In this document: piece by piece, positions 1 through 10,730 of the stretch | How positions within the stretch are numbered: position 1 is the first letter of the stretch | Layout: each line of letters opens with the position of its first letter | Program-made: the position numbers and the translations under genes | Notes under the pieces: model-generated | Told to the model about the DNA's origin: nothing | Seen by the model: the letters and a program-made list of their open reading frames with translations, nothing else | Database searches by the model: none | Assembly (NCBI RefSeq): GCF_019468465.1 | Contig: NZ_CP080519.1 | Coordinates: forward strand, 5,040,001-5,104,000 | Reading direction: 5' to 3' | DNA length: 64,000 nucleotides | DNA from: Amycolatopsis sp. DSM 110486 | GTDB lineage: Bacteria > Actinomycetota > Actinomycetes > Mycobacteriales > Pseudonocardiaceae

Positions 1-2085
<2,085 letters not shown>

Positions 2086-2141
2086 ACAAAGATGTTACGC
2101 ATCCACTCTACGGTTCTGAAACACCACGCGTGTTTCATAGT

Positions 2142-2260
2142 GTTTCGGTGGTTATAGCGCCAGGGAAACGCCCGGTCCCATTCCGAACCCGGAAGCTAAG
2201 CCTGGTAGCGCCGATGGTACTGCAACCGAAGGGTTGTGGGAGAGTAGGACGCCGCCGAAC
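2142..2260 (+). rRNA. 5S ribosomal RNA
   Basis: A 119-nt segment starts GTTTCGGTGG and ends CCGCCGAAC, so the two ends pair as the terminal helix of 5S rRNA. It contains the conserved CCCATTCCGAACCCGGAAG and GGGAGAGTAGG segments. It lies about 57 nt after the 23S gene, the usual 16S-23S-5S order. No tRNA lies between them. Confidence 0.96.
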
Positions 2261-2270
2261 TAACATTAGG

Positions 2271-2319
2271 GTTAGGCCCCGGTTGAGAATCTTCACGGTT
2301 CTCCCGGGGCCTAACTCTA
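2271..2319 (+). terminator. rrn operon terminator
   Basis: A 12-bp perfect stem, GTTAGGCCCCGG with CCGGGGCCTAAC, encloses a smaller GAGAA/TTCTC hairpin and is followed by a short T-rich tail. It begins 10 nt after the 5S gene and closes the ribosomal RNA operon. Confidence 0.9.
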
Positions 2320-2344
2320 TTTCCGGACCTTTTCGGCCGCCGGC

Positions 2345-2800
2345 TCAGCTTGGGCGGGTGATCGGCCGGCTCACCACGGGAGACGAGAAGACCAGCGAAG
2401 TCGTCGTCTCGCCGTAGCGCTGGGCGCGCTCCACGAAGGTCTCCAGCTCGCCCGTCGAACGGCAGCGCACGCGCAGCAGCCAGCATTCGTCGCCCGTGAT
2501 GTGGTCGGCGGAGACAACCTCCGGCAGCGGCAGGATCGTCGAGCGGAACCGCGGGCCGTCGAGGCTGCGGACACGCACGCGGACCATGGCCTCGATCGGC
2601 AGGCCCAGCTTGGACGCGTCGATGCGAGCGGCATAACCCGTGATCACCCCGCGCTGCTCGAGCCGGCGCACGCGTTCCGTCACGGCGGGGGCGGACAGCG
2701 ACACCCGCCGGCCGAGTTCGGAGAACGTGAGGCGGCCGTCGGACTGCAGGAGCTCGATCAGCTGCCAGTCGACGGTGTCGAGGTCCACGAAATGGTTCAC
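2345..2800 (-). CDS. Lrp/AsnC-family transcriptional regulator
   Basis: The 151-aa protein has an N-terminal AsnC-type helix-turn-helix (about residues 8-60, with SELGRRVSLSAPAVTERVRRLE) and a C-terminal RAM ligand-binding domain (about 70-145, with ADHITGDECWLLRVRC). Such proteins form dimers or octamers that sense amino acids and control neighbouring or dispersed metabolic genes. The GTG at 2800 is chosen because GGGAG lies 8 nt upstream; an open frame extends further up without homology. It is divergent from the rhodanese gene, whose promoter region it may control. The ligand cannot be predicted from sequence. Confidence 0.9.
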   Translation of the reverse strand: MNHFVDLDTVDWQLIELLQSDGRLTFSELGRRVSLSAPAVTERVRRLEQRGVITGYAARIDASKLGLPIEAMVRVRVRSLDGPRFRSTILPLPEVVSADHITGDECWLLRVRCRSTGELETFVERAQRYGETTTSLVFSSPVVSRPITRPS

Positions 2801-2913
2801 AGAACAAACTCCCGGCAGAGCGCGGCCCGAACAAGGAAATCCCAGGCTAACCAACCCGATCACCAGGGTTCGGCTCTGTGGCGAACACCCCGCGCCCAGC
2901 CACGATTGACCCC

Positions 2914-3342
2914 ATGAAACCGCGCATCCTCCAGTTCGAGACCCCGGCACCCAACCAAGCCGTCACCTACTTCGGGCGCGAGCTCGGCTTCGAGGTCGAC
3001 CCCGTCGACCTGGCCGAAGACCTCGCCGAGGGCCGCACCGACGGGTACGTCCTGGCCGAGACCCGCGGGGCCGAGGCCTACGCAAGAGCACGCATCCCCG
3101 GCGCCATCCACCTGCCCTACAAGAACATCACCGAGGACAGCACCCGCGACTTCGACAAGAATCTCGTCTACGTCTGCTACTGCGAAAGCATCCACTGCAA
3201 CGCCGCCACCCAAGGCGCGCTCCGCCTGTCCGCCCTCGGCTTCACCGCGAAGCGTCTCTCCGGCGGCATCACCACGTGGCAGAACGCCGGCTACCCCACC
3301 GAGACCGCGCACCTCAGCCCACTCCGTACCCTGGAGAGGTGA
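2914..3342 (+). CDS. Rhodanese-like domain protein
   Basis: A 142-aa single-domain protein. Residues about 37-130 resemble a rhodanese domain, with ARIPGAIHLPY (CH2A-like) and an active-site loop beginning at Cys90, followed by ESIHCN. The domain ends in GFTAKRLSGGITTWQNAGYP, the usual rhodanese C-terminal signature. Such proteins move sulfane sulfur or sense persulfides. The loop lacks the Arg/Lys-rich thiosulfate-type pattern and holds a second cysteine, Cys95, so the substrate is uncertain. The internal ATG at 2914 is preferred over an upstream in-frame start that would overlap the divergent promoter region. The next gene starts on its stop codon (GTGA). Confidence 0.85.
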   Translation: MKPRILQFETPAPNQAVTYFGRELGFEVDPVDLAEDLAEGRTDGYVLAETRGAEAYARARIPGAIHLPYKNITEDSTRDFDKNLVYVCYCESIHCNAATQGALRLSALGFTAKRLSGGITTWQNAGYPTETAHLSPLRTLER

Positions 3343-4088
3343 CACGTCTGCTGATCATCCAACCCGACGTCGGCGACCCCCTCGGCCCGCTCGGTGACTG
3401 GCTGACCGAGGCCGGCGCCGAGCTCGAGGTCCGAAACCCACCGGAGCACGAGCTGCCCGCCGACCTCGACGGCTACGCGGGCGTCGTCTGCCTCGGCGGC
3501 GGTATGGGCGCCCTGGACGACGAGCGCCACCCGTGGCTCGCCGACGTCCGCAAGTTGCTCGGCCAGGCCACCGGCAGGCAGCTCCCGACGCTCGGCATCT
3601 GCCTCGGCGCGCAGCTGCTCGCCGCGGCCACCGGCGGCCAGGTCGTGGTCGGTGAGGACGGGCCTGAGGTCGGCCCTGCGCTCGTCTCCAAGAAGGACGC
3701 CGCCTGGACCGACCCGCTGTTCGCCGACCTGCCGCTGATGCAGGACGTGATCCAGTTCCACAACGACGTGATCAAGCGCCTCCCGCCCGGCGCCGAGCTG
3801 CTCGCGTCCGCGCCGCTCTACCAGAACCAGGCCTTCCGCCTGCGCCGCTGCGTCTACGGCGTGCAGTTCCACATCGAGACGACGCCGGACCTCGTGCGCC
3901 GCTGGGCGGAGGAGGAGCCTGAGATGGCGGAACTCACCCGTCCGGGGGCGCTCACGCCGGAGAAGCTGATCTCTGTGCACGCGGACATCGCCGAGACCTG
4001 GCGGCCGTTCGCGCACCGGTTCGTTCGATTGGCCGCCGGGGAGCTCGACGCGGCGGCGGAGAGTCAACACACATTGCCGCTCGCTTAA
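3339..4088 (+). CDS. Class I glutamine amidotransferase-like protein
   Basis: A 249-aa GATase-1 domain protein. The nucleophile is Cys88 in GICLGAQ, with His178 and Glu180 in VQFHIET forming the rest of the triad. It is a stand-alone domain of the GuaA-like type, similar to proteins that hydrolyse gamma-glutamyl bonds (gamma-glutamyl polyamine or peptide hydrolases) or serve a separate synthetase. The GTG overlaps the rhodanese stop by 4 nt. A TACCCT box lies exactly 6 nt before it, so it may also be read from its own leaderless transcript inside the rhodanese gene. The physiological substrate is not evident. Confidence 0.88.
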   Translation: MTRLLIIQPDVGDPLGPLGDWLTEAGAELEVRNPPEHELPADLDGYAGVVCLGGGMGALDDERHPWLADVRKLLGQATGRQLPTLGICLGAQLLAAATGGQVVVGEDGPEVGPALVSKKDAAWTDPLFADLPLMQDVIQFHNDVIKRLPPGAELLASAPLYQNQAFRLRRCVYGVQFHIETTPDLVRRWAEEEPEMAELTRPGALTPEKLISVHADIAETWRPFAHRFVRLAAGELDAAAESQHTLPLA

Positions 4089-4182
4089 CGGATGATGCAC
4101 GGATCACTAACGCAGCGTTGACGATTCACTCGATCGGTCAGGTACCTTGCGAGAGATGCTCCCGTAGGTATGGAGGACCGGG

Positions 4183-5313
4183 GTGGATCCCTCGCTAGTG
4201 GTCGTCGTCGTCATCGGCACGGCCCTCGTCTTCGATTTCACCAACGGCTTCCACGACACGGCCAACGCGATGGCTACCTCCATCGCCACGGGCGCGCTCA
4301 AACCGCGGGTCGCGGTAGCCATCTCGGCGGTGCTGAACCTCGCCGGGGCGTTCCTGTCGGTGGAGGTCGCGAAGACGATCTCCAGCGGCCTCGTCGACGA
4401 CACCAAGATCGGACCGTCGATCGTCTTCGGCGGGCTGATCGGGGCGATCGTCTGGAACCTCGTCACCTGGTACGTCGGCCTGCCGTCGAGTTCGTCGCAC
4501 GCGCTGTTCGGCGGCCTCATCGGCGCCACCTGGGTTTCGGCGGGCGCCGACTCGGTGCACTTCGGCAAGATCGTGGACAAGGTCCTCGTGCCGGCCGCCG
4601 CGTCGCCGATCATCGCCGGCCTGGTGGCGGCCGGCTTCACGTACCTGGTCTACAAGCTGTTCGTCCGCAGGCGCGGCGGACGCGGCTTCCGCGTCGGCCA
4701 GATCTTGTCCGCGTCGCTCGTCTCCCTCGCGCACGGCACCAACGACGCCCAGAAGACCATGGGCGTGATCACCCTGACGCTGGTCAGCGCCGGCGGACTG
4801 CCCGCGGGCTCGGCGCCGCCGATCTGGGTGATCATCAGCGCGGCGTCGGCCCTCGCGCTCGGCACGTACCTCGGCGGCTGGCGCATCACGCACACGCTCG
4901 GCAAGGGCCTTACCGACATCGAGGGCCCGCAGGGCTTCGCCGCGCAGACGAGCAGCGCCGCCGTGATCCTGCTGTCGTCGCACTTCGGCTTCCCGCTCTC
5001 GACCACGCACGTGTGCTCCGGCGGGATCGTCGGCTCGGGTGTCGGCCGTCGCGAGGCGCCGGTGCGCTGGCGGATGGCCGGACGCATGGTCGTGGCCTGG
5101 CTGTTCACACTGCCCGCGGCCGCCCTCGTCGGCGCGGCCGCGGGGAAGCTCGCGTCACTCGGTACGGCGGGGACCATCGGCGTCGGCGTCGTGGGCATCG
5201 CTATCGGCGTCGGCATCTACGTGCTCTCGCGCCGCCGGCCCATCACCGCGCACAGCTTCCAGGTGCCGGAGCCCTCGGCCGCCGACACGGAACCCGACCG
5301 CCTCGCCGCCTGA
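4183..5313 (+). CDS. PiT-family inorganic phosphate transporter (copy 1)
   Basis: A 376-aa integral membrane protein with the two inverted PiT signatures: FDFTNGFHDTANAMATSIATG near the N-terminus and SLAHGTNDAQKTMGVITL in the middle. These mark low-affinity, metal-phosphate/proton symporters of the PitA type. Around ten hydrophobic segments are visible, with a central loop rich in Arg and Gly (RRRGGRGF). The GTG start has GGAGG 6 nt upstream. A paralogue of identical length lies at 61819. The gene stands just before glnE, only 10 nt away, so the two may be co-transcribed. Confidence 0.95.
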   Translation: MDPSLVVVVVIGTALVFDFTNGFHDTANAMATSIATGALKPRVAVAISAVLNLAGAFLSVEVAKTISSGLVDDTKIGPSIVFGGLIGAIVWNLVTWYVGLPSSSSHALFGGLIGATWVSAGADSVHFGKIVDKVLVPAAASPIIAGLVAAGFTYLVYKLFVRRRGGRGFRVGQILSASLVSLAHGTNDAQKTMGVITLTLVSAGGLPAGSAPPIWVIISAASALALGTYLGGWRITHTLGKGLTDIEGPQGFAAQTSSAAVILLSSHFGFPLSTTHVCSGGIVGSGVGRREAPVRWRMAGRMVVAWLFTLPAAALVGAAAGKLASLGTAGTIGVGVVGIAIGVGIYVLSRRRPITAHSFQVPEPSAADTEPDRLAA

Positions 5314-5323
5314 AAGTGGACGC

Positions 5324-8300
5324 GTGCCTGCCTGCTCAGCAGACCTGGATCCGGCTACGGTGAACGAGATGGCAGAGCGCGCGCGGACGGCCGCATCGGC
5401 GGCCCGGTACGGCTTCACCGACGACAAGGCCGACGCCCAGTTGCGTGCGGCGGGCTGGTGGGACGCCGCGGGACCGGTCGAGGGCACCGCCGACGTGCTC
5501 GCGGCCCTCTCGCGCGCCGCCGACCAGGACCTCGCGTTGCAGGGCCTCGACCGCATCCGCGAAGCCGACGAAGGTGCGTGGCCCGAGCTGGACCGCGCAC
5601 TGCGCGACAACCGGACGTTTCGCGGCCGCCTGCTCGGGGTGCTCGGCACGTCCACCGCGCTCGGCGACTTCCTCGCCGCCAACCCCGGCGAGTGGCACTG
5701 CCTCGCCGACCACCGCTGCACCGTGCCCGAGCAGTTCGCCGACCGGCTTCTCGACGACGTGCGCCAGGACGACGGCACGTACGTCACCGGTCTGGCCGCG
5801 GAGCAGGCGCTGCGGACGGGGTACCGGCGGCTGCTGCTCGGCATCGCGGCCGTCGACCTCGGGCACCTCGTGGAGGAGGGGCTCGACCACCCGTCGTTCA
5901 AGGACATCACCCACCAGCTGACGCTTCTGGCCGAGGCCGCGCTGAAGGCGGGCCTCGCCGTGGCCGAGCAGGAGGTCGGGGCGAGCGCCGAGGGCGCGCT
6001 GGCCGTGATCGCGATGGGCAAGACCGGCGGGCGCGAGCTCAACTACGTGAGCGACGTCGACGTGATCTTCGTCGGCGCCGGCGACCTTGGCGTGGCGACG
6101 CGGCTGGCCAGCACGATGATGCGGGTGGTCGGCAAGGCGTGTTTCGAGGTCGACGCGGCGCTGCGGCCGGAGGGCAAGAGCGGCGCGCTCGTGCGCACGC
6201 TCGAGGGGCACACGGCGTACTACCAGAAGTGGGCGAAGACCTGGGAGTACCAGGCGCTGCTCAAAGCGCGCCCAGTCGCGGGTGACGCCGGGCTGGGCGA
6301 GGAATACGCGGAGATGGTCGCGCCCATGGTGTGGGCGGCTGCCGACCGCGAGAACTTCGTGACCGAGGTGCAGCAGATGCGCCGGCGCGTGGAGGACCAC
6401 GTCTCCGCGGAGCACGCCGAGCGCGAGCTGAAGCTGGGCCGCGGCGGGCTGCGTGACGTCGAGTTCGCCGTGCAGCTGCTGCAGCTCGTGCACGGGCGCG
6501 TGGACCCTGAGCTGCGCTCACCGTCCACAATGGAGGCACTGGCGGCGCTGGGCGAGGGCGGGTACGTCGGGCGCGCGGACTCGGCCGAAATGGGGACTTC
6601 GTATGAGTTCCTGCGCACCGTCGAGCACCGGCTGCAGCTGCGCCGGCTGCGGCGCACGCACCTGTTCCCGGAGTCGAACGACACCGACGAGCTGCGCATC
6701 CTCGCGCGCGCGTGCGGGATTCGTGCGGTGCGAGGGCGCAGCCAGGGCCAGGAGCTGCTCGCCGAGTTCCGCCGCCACGCGCAGGGCATCCGGCGGCTGC
6801 ACGAGAAGGTCTTCTACCGGCCGCTGCTGCAGTCGGTGGCGAACGTGCCGACGGAAGCGTTGCGGCTCACGACAAAGCAGGCCGCGAGCCGGCTCGCGGC
6901 CTTGGGTTACGCGGCGCCGGAGGGCGCGCTACAGCACATCAAGGCGCTGACTTTGGGCGTCTCGCGACGCGCGGCGATCCAGCAGGCACTGCTGCCCGTG
7001 CTGCTCGATTTCCTCGCCGACACACCGGATCCCGACGGCGGTCTGCTGTCGTACCGGAAGGTGTCCGAGGCGCTGGAGGACACGCCGTGGTACCTGCGCG
7101 TGCTGCGCGACGAGGGCACGGTGGTGGAGCGGCTCGCGTTCCTGCTGGGCACCTCGAAGCTGGTGCCCGACCTGCTCGTGCGTGCGCCGGAAGTGCTTCA
7201 GCTGCTGGGAGAACCGGCTCGACTGACGGGGCGCAAGCCGGCCGAGGTGGCGACATCGTTGCGGGCGGCCGTCCGGCGTCAGCCCGGGTTGAACGCGGCG
7301 GTGGCGGCAGCGCGTTCGTTGCGGCGGCACGAGTTGCTGCGCGTGGCGTGTGCGGATCTGCTGGGGCTGCTGGACGTTCCGGCCGTGTGCGAGGCGCTGT
7401 CGAGTGTGTGGGTCGCCGTGCTGCAGGGTGCGCTGGCCGCAGCGTACCGGCAGCGGCAGGCGGAGCTGGGACGCACGCCGGCGACCGTCGCCGTGATCGG
7501 CATGGGCCGGCTCGGTGGCGCGGAGCTGGGCTACGGCTCGGATGCCGACGTGCTGTTCGTCTGCGAGCCCGCGGAAGGTGTGTCGGACTCCGACGCGGTG
7601 AAGTTCGCTTCGTCGGTGGCTGAGACCGTGCGCAAGATGCTGGGCGCGCCGAGTTCGGATCCGGCGCTGGTCGTCGACGCGGACCTTCGGCCGGAGGGAC
7701 GCAGCGGGCCGTTGGTCCGGACATTGGACTCGTATCGCGCGTACTACCAGCGCTGGGGCGAGGTCTGGGAGGCACAGGCGCTGCTGCGCGCGCGGTTCAT
7801 CGCCGGCGACGAGGAGCTGGGCGAGCGGTTCATCACGATGATCGACCCCGTCCGCTACCCCGCGGGCGGCCTGGACGCGACGAAGGCCCGCGAGATCCGC
7901 CGCATCAAAGCGCGCGTGGAAACCGAGCGCCTGCCCCGCGGCGCCGACCCGACGCGCCACACGAAGCTCGGCCGCGGCGGGCTGGCCGACGTCGAGTGGA
8001 CCGTGCAGCTGTTGCAGTTGCAGCACGCGCACGAGCAGCCGAGCCTGCGCACCACGTCGACGCTCGACGCTTTGACGGCGCTCGCGGAAACGGGTCTGGC
8101 GCCCGCGGAGTCGGTCGACTACCTGCGCGAGGCGTGGCTGCTGGCCACGCGCGTGCGCAACGCCGGGATGCTCGTGCGCGGCAAGGCCGTCGACGAGGTG
8201 CCCGGCTCGGGCCGCGACCTGGCCGCCGTGGCGCGCGTGTTCGGCTACACCGTGGACGACGACCCGGGCGAGTTCCTCGACACCTACCGCCGCGTCACGC

Positions 8301-8344
8301 GCCGCGCGCACGCCGTGGTCGAGGAGCTGTTCTACGAGAACTAG
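5324..8344 (+). CDS. glnE: Bifunctional glutamine-synthetase adenylyltransferase/deadenylylase
   Basis: At about 1006 aa this is full length for GlnE. Two nucleotidyltransferase domains are seen: AMGKTGGRELNYVSDVDVIF near residue 231 (deadenylylation half) and GMGRLGGAELGYGSDADVLF near 726 (adenylylation half). Each is followed by a PII-uridylyltransferase-like linker domain with KLGRGGLRDVEF or KLGRGGLADVEW. It attaches or removes AMP on a tyrosine of glutamine synthetase in response to nitrogen signals. Its target glnA lies 6 kb away on the other strand. The start is uncertain between GTG 5324, GTG 5360 and ATG 5369, none with a strong ribosome site. Confidence 0.95.
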   Translation: MPACSADLDPATVNEMAERARTAASAARYGFTDDKADAQLRAAGWWDAAGPVEGTADVLAALSRAADQDLALQGLDRIREADEGAWPELDRALRDNRTFRGRLLGVLGTSTALGDFLAANPGEWHCLADHRCTVPEQFADRLLDDVRQDDGTYVTGLAAEQALRTGYRRLLLGIAAVDLGHLVEEGLDHPSFKDITHQLTLLAEAALKAGLAVAEQEVGASAEGALAVIAMGKTGGRELNYVSDVDVIFVGAGDLGVATRLASTMMRVVGKACFEVDAALRPEGKSGALVRTLEGHTAYYQKWAKTWEYQALLKARPVAGDAGLGEEYAEMVAPMVWAAADRENFVTEVQQMRRRVEDHVSAEHAERELKLGRGGLRDVEFAVQLLQLVHGRVDPELRSPSTMEALAALGEGGYVGRADSAEMGTSYEFLRTVEHRLQLRRLRRTHLFPESNDTDELRILARACGIRAVRGRSQGQELLAEFRRHAQGIRRLHEKVFYRPLLQSVANVPTEALRLTTKQAASRLAALGYAAPEGALQHIKALTLGVSRRAAIQQALLPVLLDFLADTPDPDGGLLSYRKVSEALEDTPWYLRVLRDEGTVVERLAFLLGTSKLVPDLLVRAPEVLQLLGEPARLTGRKPAEVATSLRAAVRRQPGLNAAVAAARSLRRHELLRVACADLLGLLDVPAVCEALSSVWVAVLQGALAAAYRQRQAELGRTPATVAVIGMGRLGGAELGYGSDADVLFVCEPAEGVSDSDAVKFASSVAETVRKMLGAPSSDPALVVDADLRPEGRSGPLVRTLDSYRAYYQRWGEVWEAQALLRARFIAGDEELGERFITMIDPVRYPAGGLDATKAREIRRIKARVETERLPRGADPTRHTKLGRGGLADVEWTVQLLQLQHAHEQPSLRTTSTLDALTALAETGLAPAESVDYLREAWLLATRVRNAGMLVRGKAVDEVPGSGRDLAAVARVFGYTVDDDPGEFLDTYRRVTRRAHAVVEELFYEN

Positions 8345-8365
8345 CTTTTACCTAGAGTGGGGCAC

Positions 8366-8797
8366 GTGACCGATCGCGAACCGTTCCGCACCCGCATCAA
8401 GGTGCGCCACTACGAGCTCGACTCGCTGGGCCACCTCAACCACGCCGTCTACCACTCCTACGGCGAGGTCTCGCGCATCGAACTCTTCGAATCCGCGGGC
8501 GATTCCCGGCTGCGCGAGGAAAACCTCGCGCCGGTCCTGCTGGAGTCCCACATCGTCTACCGCCGCGAACTCCGCGGCGGCGACACTGTCGACGTCACCT
8601 GCGACGCCCGCTTCGGCGACGGCAAGGTCTTCTGGATGACCTCCCGCATCCTCAAACTCGACGGCACCCTCTCGGCCGAGATCACCTGCACGGTGGGCCT
8701 GATGGACCTGGCGGCCCGCCGCCTTGTCGACGACCCCCGCGGACGCTTCGAACGCGCCGGCCTGAACCTCAAGGTCCTGTCGACGGGGGAGCAGTGA
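8366..8797 (+). CDS. Hotdog-fold acyl-CoA thioesterase (4HBT family)
   Basis: A 143-aa hotdog-fold protein with the 4-hydroxybenzoyl-CoA thioesterase signature HYELDSLGHLNHAVYHSYGEVSR near residues 15-37; Asp and His there are the usual catalytic and CoA-contact residues. It should hydrolyse a small acyl-CoA; the substrate is unknown. It starts just after glnE. GTG 8366 is chosen over GTG 8357 since the conserved domain starts soon after and GTGGGG precedes it. The following methyltransferase start overlaps its stop by 4 nt. Confidence 0.85.
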   Translation: MTDREPFRTRIKVRHYELDSLGHLNHAVYHSYGEVSRIELFESAGDSRLREENLAPVLLESHIVYRRELRGGDTVDVTCDARFGDGKVFWMTSRILKLDGTLSAEITCTVGLMDLAARRLVDDPRGRFERAGLNLKVLSTGEQ

Positions 8798-9426
8798 CAT
8801 CCTGGCTGTCGGAGATCCGTGCCTCCTACGACACTGTCACCCCCAGCTACGCGGCCCAACTGCGCGACGCCCTCGCCGGCAAGCCGCACTTGCGCTCCTT
8901 GCTGGGCCTCTTCGCGGAACTCACCGACGGCCGCGTCGCCGACGTCGGTTGCGGCCCGGGCTGGGTCACCGCCCACCTGCGCTCCCTCGGCGTCGACGCC
9001 TTCGGCCTCGACCTCTCACCCGAGATGATCGCCTTCGCCCGCCGCACCCACGCCGGCGTCCCCTTCGCCGTCGGCTCGATGACGGACCTTCCCGTCCCGA
9101 TCGATTCGTTGGGCGGCATCCTCGCCTTCTGGTCCCTCATCCACCTCCCCGACGCCGCCCTGCCGACGGTTCTGGCGCATTTCCACCGCGCCCTCCACCC
9201 GGGCGGCGTGGTCCTCGCGGGCTTCCACGTCGGCGACACGACCACGTGCAAGACCTCGGGCTACGGCGGCCACCCCATGCACGTCCACATCCATCGCCGC
9301 CGCCCCGCCACCATGTCGACCTTCCTGCGCGCCGCCGGCTTCACCATCGAATCGGAAACCCTCTTCGACCCGGACGCTCGCGTCCCCGGCGGCGTGGTCA
9401 TCGCGCGGGCCGGTCATTCCCAATAG
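8794..9426 (+). CDS. Class I SAM-dependent methyltransferase
   Basis: A 210-aa Rossmann methyltransferase. Motif I is VADVGCGPGWVTAHL (about residues 48-62), the acidic motif II residue is in FGLDLS, and the post-II stretch FWSLIHLPD matches the Methyltransf_25/11 families. The GTG overlaps the thioesterase stop (GTGA) with GGGGAG upstream, indicating translational coupling. The product could modify a small molecule handled with the thioesterase; nothing in the sequence defines the acceptor. Confidence 0.87.
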   Translation: MTSWLSEIRASYDTVTPSYAAQLRDALAGKPHLRSLLGLFAELTDGRVADVGCGPGWVTAHLRSLGVDAFGLDLSPEMIAFARRTHAGVPFAVGSMTDLPVPIDSLGGILAFWSLIHLPDAALPTVLAHFHRALHPGGVVLAGFHVGDTTTCKTSGYGGHPMHVHIHRRRPATMSTFLRAAGFTIESETLFDPDARVPGGVVIARAGHSQ

Positions 9427-9493
9427 TTGACGCGTGCCTCGCTTGGCGCGGCTACGGCCGGCACCGCGGATTTGCGGACGTTGAGCTCGGCCG

Positions 9494-10060
9494 TCAGTCC
9501 GCGCGCATCCCTCGCCACACGAAGTCCACCAGGCTTTCCGTGGCCGCCTTCCAGTCCTCGTCCGGGCTGAGCAGCAGCAAGCCCGCCATGGCGCGCATCA
9601 CCGTGTCCACCGAGATGTCCGGGCGGACGGTGCCGGCGGCGATGTTGGCCTTCAGCAGGGTGTCGAGGGCGTCGACCAGGGATTTGTACGCGTGGGCCGG
9701 CAGTTGGGCGCTGCTCGAGGCCGCGCGCAGGGCCGTGGCGAGGCCGCGTTTGGTGATCAGGTAGTGCGCGAGGTGCTCGCGCGCCCAGACCCGGAACGCT
9801 TGCTCCGGCGGGCACCGCTCCAGCAGCGTCGGCACGACGTTGACGAGCTGGCACACCTCCCGCTCGTACACGGCGAGGATGAGGTCGGCCGCGGTCGGAA
9901 AGTGGCGGTAGACGGTGCCGACGCCGACTTCGGCCTGCTTCGCGATGGCGTTGAACGAGACCTGGCCCGAGCACGCGAGCGACTGGGCCGCGACGGCGAG
10001 GATGCGCTCGTGGTTGCGCCGGGTGTCCGCGCGTCGCGGGCTGACCGATCCCGTCGACAT
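9494..10060 (-). CDS. TetR-family repressor, divergent from the molybdenum oxidase operon
   Basis: A 188-aa protein with a TetR helix-turn-helix at about residues 12-60 (ILAVAAQSLACSGQVSFNAIA, then EVGVGTVYRHFPT) and an all-helical ligand domain. GGGAGGAACG precedes the ATG. It is transcribed away from the three oxidase genes. Two near-identical 18-bp palindromes lie in the shared intergenic region, so it very likely represses the oxidase genes and itself until an aldehyde-like or aromatic effector binds. The effector is inferred only from this context. Confidence 0.9.
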   Translation of the reverse strand: MSTGSVSPRRADTRRNHERILAVAAQSLACSGQVSFNAIAKQAEVGVGTVYRHFPTAADLILAVYEREVCQLVNVVPTLLERCPPEQAFRVWAREHLAHYLITKRGLATALRAASSSAQLPAHAYKSLVDALDTLLKANIAAGTVRPDISVDTVMRAMAGLLLLSPDEDWKAATESLVDFVWRGMRAD

Positions 10061-10147
10061 CGTTCCTCCCGTTCCAAGCGGCGTCTCCCCTGCTCAGGAC
10101 TGTAGTGCAGGGCTTGGAGCAGCTCCAGGACCTGCACCTCGTTGCGA

Positions 10148-10204
10148 AGCGGATAGTAATCCGATAACCTCGGAAACGCGAGCTTGAGCGGATGACTATC
10201 CGCT
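10148..10204. promoter_or_regulatory. Twin 18-bp palindromic operators for the divergent TetR regulator
   Basis: Two copies of AGCGGAT-N4-ATCCGMT stand at 10148-10165 (AGCGGATAGTAATCCGAT) and 10187-10204 (AGCGGATGACTATCCGCT), 39 bp apart start to start. Length, symmetry and location between a TetR gene and a divergent operon fit TetR-dimer operators. The second copy is fully palindromic in its 7-bp arms; the first has one mismatch. Confidence 0.75.
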
Positions 10205-10277
10205 AGCCTACCCGGCGCTCGCGTTCCGAGTGGCCGGCTTCTCCCACCACAACCCCATCCTGCGGGAAAGAGTTCCA

Positions 10278-10730
10278 GTGGACATCTCCCTCGAAATCAA
10301 CGGGCGAGTCGAACAGCTCGCCGTCGACCCCGGCGTCACACTGCTCGACGCGCTGCGTGAACGGCTCGACGTGACCGGCCCCAAGAAGGGCTGTGACCGC
10401 GGTCAGTGCGGCGCCTGCACCGTGCACGTCGACGGCAAACCCGTGCTCTCGTGCCTCACCCTCGCGGCCACCGTGCGCCGGCCGGTCACCACGGTCGAAG
10501 GTCTGTCCACTGAGGATGGATTGCATCCCGTGCAACAGGCGTTCGTGGACCAGGACGCGTTGCAGTGCGGCTTCTGCACCTCCGGGCAGGTGATGTCGGC
10601 CGTCGCCGCCGTGCGCGGCGACGTCACGGACGTCCGCGAGTTCATGTCCGGCAACCTGTGCCGCTGTTCGGCGTACCCGAACATCGTGGCCGCGGTCGAG
10701 CAGGCGAGGCGGGCCGATGCGACCGTTTGA
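10278..10730 (+). CDS. 2Fe-2S subunit of a xanthine-oxidase-family aldehyde dehydrogenase
   Basis: A 150-aa small subunit. The plant-type ferredoxin domain carries [17 protein letters not shown] with a later CLTL cysteine, and the C-terminal helical 2Fe-2S domain carries QCGFCTSGQ and CRCSAYPNI. It passes electrons from the molybdenum centre to FAD. GTG 10278 is chosen since homology begins there. The E. coli PaoA counterpart has a twin-arginine signal; none is visible here, so a cytoplasmic enzyme is inferred. The FAD subunit begins inside its 3' end, a 14-nt overlap. Confidence 0.92.
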   Translation: MDISLEINGRVEQLAVDPGVTLLDALRERLDVTGPKKGCDRGQCGACTVHVDGKPVLSCLTLAATVRRPVTTVEGLSTEDGLHPVQQAFVDQDALQCGFCTSGQVMSAVAAVRGDVTDVREFMSGNLCRCSAYPNIVAAVEQARRADATV

